From assembly GCF_029589055.1 (NCBI RefSeq), contig NZ_JARQZP010000003.1, forward strand, positions 1,054,001-1,118,000: DNA of 64,000 nucleotides, given 5' to 3'. Positions 19,153 through 27,633 of the stretch are shown piece by piece; position 1 is the stretch's first letter; each line of letters opens with the position of its first letter. Position numbers and translations under genes: made by a program. This DNA comes from Vibrio hannami (GTDB lineage Bacteria > Pseudomonadota > Gammaproteobacteria > Enterobacterales > Vibrionaceae). The notes under the pieces are model-generated. The model saw only the letters and a program-made list of their open reading frames with translations. It was not told where the DNA came from and ran no database searches.

Positions 19153-20341
19153 ATGAACCCTCAATTACCGGCTGAACTTTCATATTGTTCTGGAAACTGC
19201 TTAGCGGGCGTTTGGCTATCTTCACAGAACCTTCAAAAGCTGGCGTAACATAAACGCTATCTTGCTTAGCAAACTTCACATCCGCTGAAATGCTGTTTAA
19301 CAAACCATTTTCGTTCACCAACCAGATATTGCCTTGTTGAGATATCGCAGAGGAAGGCAACTCCCAAAGGCCTTCAAGAGATTGACCTTCAATAGTGGCT
19401 TTGACAAAGGTTCCGGGGTAAAGGTTGTTCCCTTTTTCCAGAGGTGAATCTACAGCAACAACTAGGGAACGCTGCCTGGTTTCAGTAGAAAGGTGTTTCT
19501 CTGTTCTAACTACATAACCCTGCCATTCAAAACGCAGATCAGACGTAGTAAGGGTTACCGGCCATTTATCTTGTTTTAGAAGCTCGTTGTCGAATACAGG
19601 TAAGCTGCTCCACTGTTCATCAGATAGTGGTATTTCAACTTCAACACTATCAATGCTATAAAGCGTGGCTACCTGAGTACCTGCCTGAACATAACTCCCC
19701 GGCTGCACATCGCGAGTAACCACCAGGGCATCAAACGGTGCTTTTATGACTGTATTGCTCAGATCCTGCAGGGCTTTTTTTAACTCTTGCTGGGCGTTTT
19801 CCAGTGTTGCTTTGGTGTTCTCAAGCTGTGGTTTACGCAACACTAACGGCGAGTCTGGCTCTCCAGATAAACCTGAACGTTGCCATTCAAGTTTCGCCTG
19901 CTCCCCTTGCCGCTGCTCTTCAAGGTAGTCCAGCTTCGCCTGTGCGACACTGGCTTTCGCCTGAGCCACCGCCTGCTGGTAACTGGTATCGTCAACATAA
20001 GCGAGCACGGTGCCTTTTTTCACCACCATACCTGATTCAAAGTTCTCACTGACATTTTTGACTCTACCCGAGACTTCGCTGGTGTATGTCAATTCATACT
20101 TTGAGTGAACTTCTCCGTAACCTACTACTTCAGATTGATAGCTTGAAGGTGTCGTTTCCTGAACCGCTATTTGTTGCAAAATAGTAACGACGTCCATCTT
20201 TGCTGGCTTAGCTACAACAGATTCTGGTTTTGCCCCCGGTTTACCTTTTTCTGGCATCTTAGAGCCATTGTATGCTGCAGCGCCAAATATAGCTGAAGCC
20301 GAAAGCAAGGTTATCGCGATAGTTATAGTGTTCAGTTTCAT
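19145..20341 (-). CDS. RND efflux periplasmic adaptor (membrane fusion protein)
   Basis: A 398-residue HlyD/AcrA-type adaptor with an N-terminal membrane anchor or uncleaved signal (residues 5-25), no lipobox cysteine, a biotinyl-lipoyl-like half ('GRVKNVSENFESGMVVKKGT'), a long alpha-hairpin coiled coil (about 125-200, many Q/K/E/A residues) and the second lipoyl half ('VIKAPFDALVVTRDVQPGSYV'). It links the RND pump to the outer-membrane factor. It overlaps the outer-membrane factor stop by 4 bases and the pump start by 8, so translation is tightly coupled. Confidence 0.93.
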   Translation of the reverse strand: MKLNTITIAITLLSASAIFGAAAYNGSKMPEKGKPGAKPESVVAKPAKMDVVTILQQIAVQETTPSSYQSEVVGYGEVHSKYELTYTSEVSGRVKNVSENFESGMVVKKGTVLAYVDDTSYQQAVAQAKASVAQAKLDYLEEQRQGEQAKLEWQRSGLSGEPDSPLVLRKPQLENTKATLENAQQELKKALQDLSNTVIKAPFDALVVTRDVQPGSYVQAGTQVATLYSIDSVEVEIPLSDEQWSSLPVFDNELLKQDKWPVTLTTSDLRFEWQGYVVRTEKHLSTETRQRSLVVAVDSPLEKGNNLYPGTFVKATIEGQSLEGLWELPSSAISQQGNIWLVNENGLLNSISADVKFAKQDSVYVTPAFEGSVKIAKRPLSSFQNNMKVQPVIEGSYE

Positions 20342-21720
20342 GCTTTATACCCCAGGCCTAGTGCCAGACCTAAATCGATTCGGTTTACCAGTCGCTCATA
20401 AATCGCATTAACTAATTGAGCTTCTGTGTCATAGGTGGTTTGCTGAACAGTCAGCAAATCAAGAATATCTACCAGCCCCTGACGGTAGCTTTGTTCATAG
20501 TTGTCCGAGCTTCTTTGTGCACTTGCCAGTGCATCACTCAGGTGCTTTTGCTGTTGTTCCAGCGAACGTTCTTGTCCGATAGCGTTTTCAACTTCATTGA
20601 CCGCATTCAAAAGCGTCTCCTGATAAACCCAGAAACTCTGCTCTGTAGTTAATTCAGCTTGCTCTGCAGCAGACTTCAGTGCCCCCCTGAAACAGAGGAG
20701 TGGAAAGGTTACCCAACAGACTCCATAACGGGCTTACCAGTAACGCATCTGCGGGATTATCAGCCACAGATGTCAGACTTGCTGAAAGACTAAAGGAGGA
20801 AGCATTGCCTTGTAGGCATAGTCGGTTCTTAGCGCTTCAGCTTCAATGGAATGGAATGCCGCTTTCACATCGGGACGACGGGCAAGAGTCTGATCTGAAA
20901 GCTGGCTAATTGGGTTAATTACCTGAGGAAATGTGGCCGAAACAGCTATTTCAGGTGAATCTGCACTCCACTCCCCTGTTAATAGAATCAGATTGCGTTG
21001 ACTCTTTGCCAGGCTTTCCTTATAGCCAGCCAACGTGGAGCGACTTGAAGCACTAGACGTTCGGGAATCATCGAGATCTTTCAGGCTACCTAAACCAACC
21101 TGATAACGTTGAAGTACCAGAGCATCATTGTTTTCGAGAATGGCTAGGCGGCGAGTTTCGATATCAACCAACTGCTCATACAGACTGATTTCAAGCCAGC
21201 TACGCATAATATTGGCAACCAACACATCCTGCGCCTCTTGTAGAGTTGCCTGTGAGTTAGCAATATCTTTGTCAGAGGCTGCTATATTGGCACCCAACTT
21301 ATTCCATAAGTCGAGTTCCCAACTGACGCTTACATCACCTGTGTATGACTCATCACTGCCTTCTTCCTGGCTTCCCGTATAGGAGGCATCGATGCTTGGC
21401 AGGCGATCGGCGCTGGTTATTCCCTTCTGGGCATACAGTATTTTTAAAGCGGTAATACTTTGCTGAAGGCCAGGGTTGTTTTGCAATGCCGTTTCGATGT
21501 ATTGCTTCAACTCTGGAATGTCTACCAGATCAGTAATCAAAACTGCTTCAGATGCTTGTGTCGTAGCTACACCTTGTTCCGATATGTACTTTTCCAGCAA
21601 AGCGTCTGTCGTTACGACAGAGTTATTGGTAGCCTGCTGAGCATAATTAGCATCGCTGCTACTTGCACAACCGACTAATCCTGTAATAGCTATGGCAATT
21701 AGAGTGTGTTTAAAGGTCAT
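20338..21720 (-). pseudogene. RND outer-membrane factor lipoprotein (TolC/NodT family), two frameshifts
   Basis: Encodes an outer-membrane efflux lipoprotein with lipobox LVGC in the signal peptide (MTFKHTLIAIAITGLVGCASS; the start at 21720 has GGAGA upstream). The first about 308 residues read normally to 'YAYKAMLP'. They then leave frame near 20790-20801, where one base is missing, for example to give L-P-S-F-S-L. The frame returns at the C6 run 20682-20687 (GGGGGG on the coding strand), after which 'NAVNEVENAIGQERS' to the C-terminus reads correctly. The middle frame encodes the expected barrel segment (SLSASLTSVADNPADALLV). The two shifts compensate, so intact length would be about 460. 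Either the first gene of the pump operon is broken, or both are sequence errors. Confidence 0.82.
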
Positions 21721-21800
21721 TGCGACTATCTCCATTAAGATTGAAGATAAAATAGCAATGTATGGGTTAAGGGAGGGTTAACGGTATAAAATGTCTTTTA

Positions 21801-22790
21801 TCACTCAACGATTGTACTTCTGCTGCGGATAAAGTGAGGAAGCTCGATCCCCCAGCGTGAAAGTTCGGACTCACTTAGGATAAACTCTCCCTGTTGCTGA
21901 ACTTCGATATGAGGTAACTCGCCAGTATTCAGTATAGCGTTGACCATTTGGGCAGCGTTAGCCCCATGCTCGTACCCACTGATAGCTAAGCCCCCTATTG
22001 CTCTTCCCTTCCCCACTGCATCTTTCCAGTAGGTGAACAGTGGGACACGACTATGTTGGCTAGTCCACTCAGTTGTAACAAATGCTGGGATATGCTCCTT
22101 ATCACTATCCTTAAGTGAAGCATAGCTTGCGATGATCAATGCATCATACTCCGATGTTGAGATTGCACGGACTTTGTCCTGCCATTCGTTGTAGCTGTTG
22201 GTCGTAAATATCTCTAGTTCGATGTCAGCGATAGTAATGGACTCTCGCCCGGCCAATAGCCGAGAGGAAACACTCTTCGCAGTGGTCCCCTCATCCATCA
22301 TCAGCAAAAAACGCTTATTTCTGACTGGAGCAAGTTGCGAGATTAATAAAATACTTTGCTTAACCAGAGGTTTTTCTCTAATCCCCGCGACATTGTCTGG
22401 AATCTTATGATCATTAAAGTAAGTGCGAGGGTCGTTTTCCACCCCCATAAAAACAAGACCTATTTCGGTGTGTGTAATACGCGACCCAAAATACTTCAAG
22501 GCGTTGTCATCCATAGTGACAATCAAATCTGGCTTAATGACTTGAATCTTCTCCCATATCTGATTAGCCCGTGTGAGAAACTCACTTTGTTCTATACGCT
22601 TGGTATCCATTTCGAAATAAGTGAGCTGGGAGCCTGGATCGACATGCTCTTCAAAGCCTTTCCTTTCGGAGTCTGCCCACGCATAGCCCTGGTGGTAACT
22701 GTCGATGATGGCGATATTATTAGCGTATAGGATCGGGGCGACCACTAAGCTGAAGCAAGCAACGAGAGAAAGGATCAACATACTTACCAT
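21801..22790 (-). CDS. Stand-alone periplasmic ABC-type substrate-binding protein (PF04392-like)
   Basis: A 329-residue secreted protein: signal peptide (MVSMLILSLVACFSLVVAP, cleavage near YAN-N), then a Rossmann-like bilobed domain with motifs 'NIAIIDSYHQGYAWADSERKG', 'KPDLIVTMDDNALKYF', 'GLVFMGVENDP' and 'AIGGLAISGYEHG'. These resemble the ABC_sub_bind (PF04392) family. No ABC permease or ATPase gene is near, so it may act as a periplasmic sensor subunit instead of a transporter part. It is 80 bases upstream of the efflux operon and transcribed in the same direction, so it could be co-transcribed. The ligand is unknown. Confidence 0.8.
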   Translation of the reverse strand: MVSMLILSLVACFSLVVAPILYANNIAIIDSYHQGYAWADSERKGFEEHVDPGSQLTYFEMDTKRIEQSEFLTRANQIWEKIQVIKPDLIVTMDDNALKYFGSRITHTEIGLVFMGVENDPRTYFNDHKIPDNVAGIREKPLVKQSILLISQLAPVRNKRFLLMMDEGTTAKSVSSRLLAGRESITIADIELEIFTTNSYNEWQDKVRAISTSEYDALIIASYASLKDSDKEHIPAFVTTEWTSQHSRVPLFTYWKDAVGKGRAIGGLAISGYEHGANAAQMVNAILNTGELPHIEVQQQGEFILSESELSRWGIELPHFIRSRSTIVE

Positions 22791-22936
22791 TCACTATTCC
22801 CCTAAGCACGATACAACACCAAAAACTCATTTATTGACTATTTAATCAAAGATACTCAATCAGTATAGATTAGAGTTTAGTGTCAAATATGCAACTGAGT
22901 GAATTTAAAGTTCGTAGGGCGGTGTATGCAGGCCTT

Positions 22937-22975
22937 GAAAAGCAAATCCGGAAAATCCGCAAATTTTCCGGTTGA
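22937..22975 (-). terminator. Probable terminator after the S4-domain gene
   Basis: Inverted repeat CCGGAAAAT (22948-22956) / ATTTTCCGG (22963-22971), a 9-bp stem with a 6-base loop, 22 bases downstream of the S4 gene stop. On the minus strand it is followed by ATTTGCTTTT, a weak U-tract. Confidence 0.5.
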
Positions 22976-22992
22976 ACCATATAAAGGAGGGA

Positions 22993-23442
22993 TCAGAAAA
23001 AGGAAATCGACTTGCGGCCTTTGCCTGATTTTTTGTTGTTCTCAGGTGTAGAAACTTCCTCTTCAGCTTGTTCAGGTTCATTCTGACCGTTTGATTCCGG
23101 CTCTACGTAATCGTGTTCCGAGGAGTGCATTGGATTATCTTCGTAGTACTGCTCATCTGGCTCCGCAACAAACTCTCCTGACTCATCGCAGATAATAAGG
23201 TAGAACTCCTGATTAAACTCAACAAGGTCGCCATCGTAGAGCTTGCGTCGCTTTCTGGTTTCAAGCTCACCATTCACCGCGACATATCCTTCACTGATGA
23301 TATGTTTGGCTTCACCGCCACTACCGACCAGATTGGCTAGCTTAAATATTTTGAAAAGCTCTATCGGTTGAGTCGCGATTTCGATACCTATCGCTTCAAC
23401 TTCAATCTCTTCCATTGGCTCTTCTGAGTGTTCTTCGTACAT
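22993..23442 (-). CDS. S4-domain RNA-binding protein with charged tail
   Basis: A 149-residue protein. Residues about 25-85 form an S4 RNA-binding fold of the YbcJ type ('LFKIFKLANLVGSGGEAKHIISEGYVAVNGE', 'RKRRKLYDGDLVEF'). The E. coli relative is only about 70 residues. Here a 60-residue low-complexity tail follows, first acidic (many E, D, Q, N) and ending basic (KKSGKGRKSISFF); the N-terminal 20 residues are also acidic. The function of this family is only loosely linked to RNA or ribosome binding. It is a single gene upstream of a probable terminator, with cra ending 45 bases before its start on the same strand. Confidence 0.8.
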   Translation of the reverse strand: MYEEHSEEPMEEIEVEAIGIEIATQPIELFKIFKLANLVGSGGEAKHIISEGYVAVNGELETRKRRKLYDGDLVEFNQEFYLIICDESGEFVAEPDEQYYEDNPMHSSEHDYVEPESNGQNEPEQAEEEVSTPENNKKSGKGRKSISFF

Positions 23443-23486
23443 CTTATTTACCTGTGATTTGGATTAGGCGTAGATTACCCTATGAC

Positions 23487-24464
23487 TTAACGTGTCACAA
23501 TCTTACGCGGCACTAACTCAATCCCGGCCTGATAACGTTTGGCAGAAGCATTGAGAGCACAAGCGAGCGCACTATCCGCTATTAACTCAAACTGTTGGGG
23601 TAAGGAGTTAATTTTGACTGGTAAGAAATCTAGCAGTCTATTGTCACCGAACGTCCCAATTTTTATCTGATTCATTAATGCCGGGCGTTCAAGCAGTACA
23701 TCGAGCACACCTTCAAGCAGAGTATATGAGGTCGTGACAATTGCATCAGGCAATACTCCCTCTTTTATCCATTTTTCAAGAATCTTTTTCCCTTCTTCGC
23801 GATGGAAGTGATCGCCATAACCTACAATAGCGTTTTTCGACTGTACTTTAAGTGCGGATTCAAAACCCAGTTGACGCTCCTTTGATACGTTTAAGTTAGG
23901 TAGCGCTCCGATCAACCCAACCGTATTTACCTGCTCAGACAACACCGAATGTGTTAATTCAAATGCAGCGCTGAAGTCCTCGCTGATAACACAAGCAAAA
24001 TGTTCATCATCTAATGGTCGGTCAATAGCAACAACCGGAGTCCCTCGTTTCTGCACCTTCTGGTAATGTCCACTGGCATCCGGGATACAACTGGCAACGA
24101 ACAAAGCTTCGATTCTTCGGCTAACCAGTGCGTCTGCCACACTCGTTTCTGTCTCAGGGTCGTCATCAGAGCAGCCAATAAGGATCTGGTAACCTGCCTT
24201 TCTTGAGTTTTGCTCTAACAGTTTAGCCAACTTAGCGTAACTGGTGTTTTCCAGATCGGGAATAATCAGGCCAAATGAACGGCTATTACCAGCCCTTAGA
24301 GAAGACGCCGCATGATCAGGTCGGTAGTTATGTTCTTCTACAACCGCCATCACCTTTTTCTGTGTCTTTTCGCTAATACGATATTTCTGAGCTTTACCGT
24401 TTATCACATAGCTGGCGGTTGTCTTAGAAACCCCTGCAAGCTTTGCTATTTCATCCAATGTCAT
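23487..24464 (-). CDS. cra: Catabolite repressor/activator Cra (FruR)
   Basis: A 325-residue LacI-family regulator with the FruR-type helix-turn-helix MTLDEIAKLAGVSKTTASYV, the insert 'NGKAQKYRISEKTQ' and the hinge 'NYRPDHAASSLRAG', followed by a sugar-phosphate-sensing domain. Fructose-1-phosphate is the known effector. The gene is divergent from the fruB-remnant/fruK unit, and a Cra-like operator (24598-24612) lies in the shared upstream region. With the fructose PTS apparently damaged here, its normal inducer supply is in doubt. Confidence 0.93.
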   Translation of the reverse strand: MTLDEIAKLAGVSKTTASYVINGKAQKYRISEKTQKKVMAVVEEHNYRPDHAASSLRAGNSRSFGLIIPDLENTSYAKLAKLLEQNSRKAGYQILIGCSDDDPETETSVADALVSRRIEALFVASCIPDASGHYQKVQKRGTPVVAIDRPLDDEHFACVISEDFSAAFELTHSVLSEQVNTVGLIGALPNLNVSKERQLGFESALKVQSKNAIVGYGDHFHREEGKKILEKWIKEGVLPDAIVTTSYTLLEGVLDVLLERPALMNQIKIGTFGDNRLLDFLPVKINSLPQQFELIADSALACALNASAKRYQAGIELVPRKIVTR

Positions 24465-24597
24465 CTAGGTCACCTCTGCTATCCCGCCAACACCGGGATT
24501 AAAACATTACTCTGACCATTGCAGAGTAAGTTGCTTAGTATATGTGCGCTGGATCATAAATTCACAGCTTATTCTGTTTTCTATGTTGAATTATACA

Positions 24598-24612
24598 CTG
24601 AACCGATTCAGC
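24598..24612. promoter_or_regulatory. Cra (FruR) operator
   Basis: CTGAACCGATTCAGC fits the Cra pattern TGAAnCGnTTCA with arms CTGAA/TTCAG. It lies between divergent cra and fru genes, 95 bases before the fruB remnant start. Confidence 0.75.
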
Positions 24613-24706
24613 ATAAGAGATACATAATTTCAGAATACTCTAAACAGAGGCTATCTCCGCTTTACAGATGAGCAGGACTCCGAGCAAGCAGAAGAGAACA
24701 AAAACT

Positions 24707-24823
24707 ATGTTAGAACTTACATCTACCACGATAATACTTCGGCAAGCTACCAGTGGTCCGCATGCTCTACAGACACTAGCCGCGATTGGCGCTGCAATCG
24801 AGTCTGGTCTGGGTGAAGGTTAA
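24707..24823 (+). pseudogene. fruB: fruB remnant: first and last codons of the FPr protein fused in frame
   Basis: A 38-codon frame just upstream of fruK. Its start (MLELTSTTIILRQAT) matches the beginning of the PTS IIA-type domain of FruB (FPr) proteins. Its end (LAAIGAAIESGLGEG) matches the extreme C-terminus of the HPr domain of the same family. Everything between, about 330-350 residues in a normal FruB, is gone, including the IIA active His and the HPr His. The fusion keeps the reading frame and the stop is 10 bases before fruK's ATG, with fruK's ribosome site overlapping. No PTS phosphotransfer is possible from this product. The assignment rests on my recognition of FruB termini. Confidence 0.7.
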
Positions 24824-24833
24824 GGAGCGGAAT

Positions 24834-25775
24834 ATGACCACAAAGAAAGTCGTTACTGTCACGCTAAACCCTGCTCTGGATCTTACCGGTCATTTGAATG
24901 CACTGAATGTGGGCTCTGTGAGCCTGGTGGATAAAGGAGATCTTCACGCCGCCGGTAAAGGTGTCAATGTGGCGCAGGTTCTGAGTGATTTAGGTGCCGA
25001 GGTAACAGTTACCGGATTTCTGGGCACTGACAATGAAGAGATGTTCTGCCAGTTATTTGATGAACTTGGCGTCAATGACCAGTTTGTTCGAGTTCCAGGC
25101 GCAACCCGCATCAACGTTAAGTTAGTTGAACAATCTGGTGCTACCAGCGATATCAATTTTCCAGGTGTGGAAGTCAAACCCATTGATATCGAACAGTTTG
25201 AAAGAACGCTTTTCCGATTAGCAGAAGAGCACGATTACTTCGTTATTGCGGGAAGCCTTCCAAAAGGCATTAGCCCTCAGCTATGTGCGCGTTGGATTCA
25301 GAAACTGCACGATTTAGACAAAAAAGTGTTGTTTGACAGCAGCCGTGCTGCGTTGGCAGCCGGACTGGAAGCAAATCCATGGCTAATAAAACCAAATGAC
25401 GAAGAACTTGGAGAGTTCACCGGACGTTCTCTTCATTCCGCCGAGGAATGTCAGTCTGCCGCAATGACGCTGGCAGATAAAGGTATTGAAAACATCGTCG
25501 TATCAATGGGTGCTGACGGTGTGATGTGGCTTAACAACCACCATTGGGTTCGTTCTCAACCACCAAAAATGGAAGTCGTCAGCACAGTAGGTGCCGGAGA
25601 CACTCTAGTGGCTGGCTTATGCTGGGGTCACATGCAGGAAATGGATAAGCCTGAACTATTAACTTTCGCAACCGCACTTTCTGCATTAGCAGTCTCTCAG
25701 GTAGGCGTTGGTGTAAAGAGCCTAGAAGAGCTCGAAGCACTACAAAAGAAAATTCAATTTCATGAGCTCAGTTAG
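24834..25775 (+). CDS. fruK: 1-phosphofructokinase
   Basis: A 313-residue PfkB-family kinase converting fructose-1-phosphate to fructose-1,6-bisphosphate. It has the start MTTKKVVTVTLNPALDLTG, the GK-rich 'DLHAAGKGVNVAQVL' signature and the catalytic 'STVGAGDTLVAGL' near the C-terminus. AAGGAG six bases before the ATG at 24834 decides the start; an earlier frame opening at 24786 would run through the fruB remnant. Normally fruB-fruK-fruA form one operon under Cra. Here fruB is a stub and a strong terminator follows fruK directly instead of fruA, so the kinase has no local source of fructose-1-phosphate. Confidence 0.95.
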   Translation: MTTKKVVTVTLNPALDLTGHLNALNVGSVSLVDKGDLHAAGKGVNVAQVLSDLGAEVTVTGFLGTDNEEMFCQLFDELGVNDQFVRVPGATRINVKLVEQSGATSDINFPGVEVKPIDIEQFERTLFRLAEEHDYFVIAGSLPKGISPQLCARWIQKLHDLDKKVLFDSSRAALAAGLEANPWLIKPNDEELGEFTGRSLHSAEECQSAAMTLADKGIENIVVSMGADGVMWLNNHHWVRSQPPKMEVVSTVGAGDTLVAGLCWGHMQEMDKPELLTFATALSALAVSQVGVGVKSLEELEALQKKIQFHELS

Positions 25776-25835
25776 CTAAGATAATTAGTAACTCTACTAC
25801 TGACAACTAGAATTACTAATTTGCCAAAACCATTT

Positions 25836-25862
25836 GGACACTCGATTGAGTGTCCTTTTTTT
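25836..25862 (+). terminator. Rho-independent terminator after fruK
   Basis: Perfect 8-bp stem GGACACTC-GATT-GAGTGTCC followed by seven T. It ends the fru unit about 60 bases after fruK, exactly where fruA would be expected to begin. Confidence 0.92.
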
Positions 25863-25884
25863 GTATGGGCGTACTTTATTTGGA

Positions 25885-27444
25885 CTAGTTAACCTCTGCA
25901 TTGATTAACGCTAATAGATCTTCTTTTGGCATAGGCCGATGATAATAGAACCCCTGAATAAAGCAGAACCCTAATGAAGATAAGAGATCTACCTGTGTCT
26001 TCTCCTCTACCCCTTCAACGATGACTTTCATATTCAATGTATTCGAGATCATCTTCATCGATTCCAGAAGAGGTATAATCGTCGAGTCCTCGCTTAAATT
26101 GTTTACAAAAACCCTGTCGATCTTGATTATGTCAAACGGATATTGACGTATAAAATCCAGTCCTGAATAACCAGTACCAAAGTCATCAATAGCAACCCTG
26201 ATACCAATCTCAGAGATCTGCCTAAGGTGAGCTTTAAGTAAATCCAGCTCCTGATTAGAAAAGTTAATATCTTCGGTAATCTCAAACACAATTTTATTTG
26301 TGAGATCAGGTCGCTCACGATAGAGCTTAGTAAACCACTCTACAAATTCAGGCTTAAGAATCAACGATCGGCTTATATTGATACTGACATAGCGCTCGTT
26401 AATAGCATCACCATGTTCGGCTATAAAGGTAATAACTTTAGACATAACCTGTTCAGTTATCTGATCAATCAAGTTAAGTTTTTCTGCTAAAGGAATAAAA
26501 ATACCTGGGGAGATATACCCTTCGTCAGGATCTTTCCAGCGAACCAAAGACTCAAAGCCTACAATTTTACTGTCTCTACTATCAATAATTGGCTGATAAT
26601 GCACATCCAGCTCTTCGTTTATTAATGCATTTTGTAAAGCACTTTCCAAAGAATTCCCAGATATAAGCTTGTTTCTGGCATAGAAATAATAAAATGTCAC
26701 TATCGCCGCTATTAATAAACCCATCCAACTATTCATCACAAAATAGTGCAGATAGTAATCTTGGGAAGTGTAAACACTTACCTTAAGTGGGTATTTGTCT
26801 GATTTATAGCTCGCTGTAGCTTTGCGCTCGGATGACGGAGGTGCACCGGAAATATCTCTGGAAATAACATCTAACCGATATTCAAGGCCAAATTCTGAGA
26901 TATCTTCTGGAATTCTGAAAATATACCTTGGAGGAATCAATGCTGTAACGCCATACCCGCTCTCCCCGGAAAACAGCAGAAAGACTGAACGTACCTGACT
27001 AACTTTTGATTTGGTGTAAGAGAGTGTAGTTCCATTATGTTTTAGCCTGCTCATAATGGTCTGATACAGATAAAATGGCTCATCACTAGCATTATTTGTG
27101 CAGAAAACTTCACCTGATGGCCTAAACAAGCCAATTTCCTTCGCCAAATCAGACTTGAATACCTCTTTCTTTAAAAGGGAAGAAAGTTCATCACAACTTT
27201 GTGATGCAATCTTTTGGTCAGTTAAATAAGAAAGCTCTGAGTGGACAGAGTTAAACGCACTATCCAGCTCTTGAATCGCTTGTTTAGCAATGACATTAAC
27301 GTGCCTGTTGGCAAGAGGCACTAAAAGTACTAGCCCTGTCAGAAAAACCGCCAAATATATAAGGGCAATATGAAACCATACATTGCTAATATATTTAGTT
27401 CTAATGTATTTTTCGAGCCACAAACTCGATGGGTTTATTTTCAT
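25885..27444 (-). CDS. CSS-motif EAL-domain c-di-GMP phosphodiesterase
   Basis: A membrane protein of 519 residues from the ATG at 27444. Two membrane segments (about 25-45 and 240-260) enclose a periplasmic CSS-motif domain with Cys residues in 'SQSCDELSSLL' and 'EVFCTNN', a pair that is redox-controlled in relatives. The cytoplasmic EAL domain (about 270-510) keeps catalytic residues: variant motif 'ESLVRW' (E retained), 'SINIS' Asn, 'FEITED' Glu, 'IDDFGTGYSG' Asp pair, 'IIKIDRVF' Lys, 'VEGVE' Glu and 'IQGFYY' Gln. It should hydrolyse c-di-GMP, with activity gated by periplasmic disulfide state. It is monocistronic. Confidence 0.92.
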   Translation of the reverse strand: MKINPSSLWLEKYIRTKYISNVWFHIALIYLAVFLTGLVLLVPLANRHVNVIAKQAIQELDSAFNSVHSELSYLTDQKIASQSCDELSSLLKKEVFKSDLAKEIGLFRPSGEVFCTNNASDEPFYLYQTIMSRLKHNGTTLSYTKSKVSQVRSVFLLFSGESGYGVTALIPPRYIFRIPEDISEFGLEYRLDVISRDISGAPPSSERKATASYKSDKYPLKVSVYTSQDYYLHYFVMNSWMGLLIAAIVTFYYFYARNKLISGNSLESALQNALINEELDVHYQPIIDSRDSKIVGFESLVRWKDPDEGYISPGIFIPLAEKLNLIDQITEQVMSKVITFIAEHGDAINERYVSINISRSLILKPEFVEWFTKLYRERPDLTNKIVFEITEDINFSNQELDLLKAHLRQISEIGIRVAIDDFGTGYSGLDFIRQYPFDIIKIDRVFVNNLSEDSTIIPLLESMKMISNTLNMKVIVEGVEEKTQVDLLSSLGFCFIQGFYYHRPMPKEDLLALINAEVN

Positions 27445-27633
27445 TCGGGGCAATTGCGTTTATTTCTGGTTTTATTGCACCATAATATACACACAATTAA
27501 TTATTTAAAACAACAAATTACCCTTCATATGCAACTAAACCCATTATACTCTAGCGACCTAAAGAGGCTGGGTTAAGAGCTGCGTCTTTAGGTTACTTGA
27601 ATATATTAATATATCGTCAAACTCGAGATTGTT

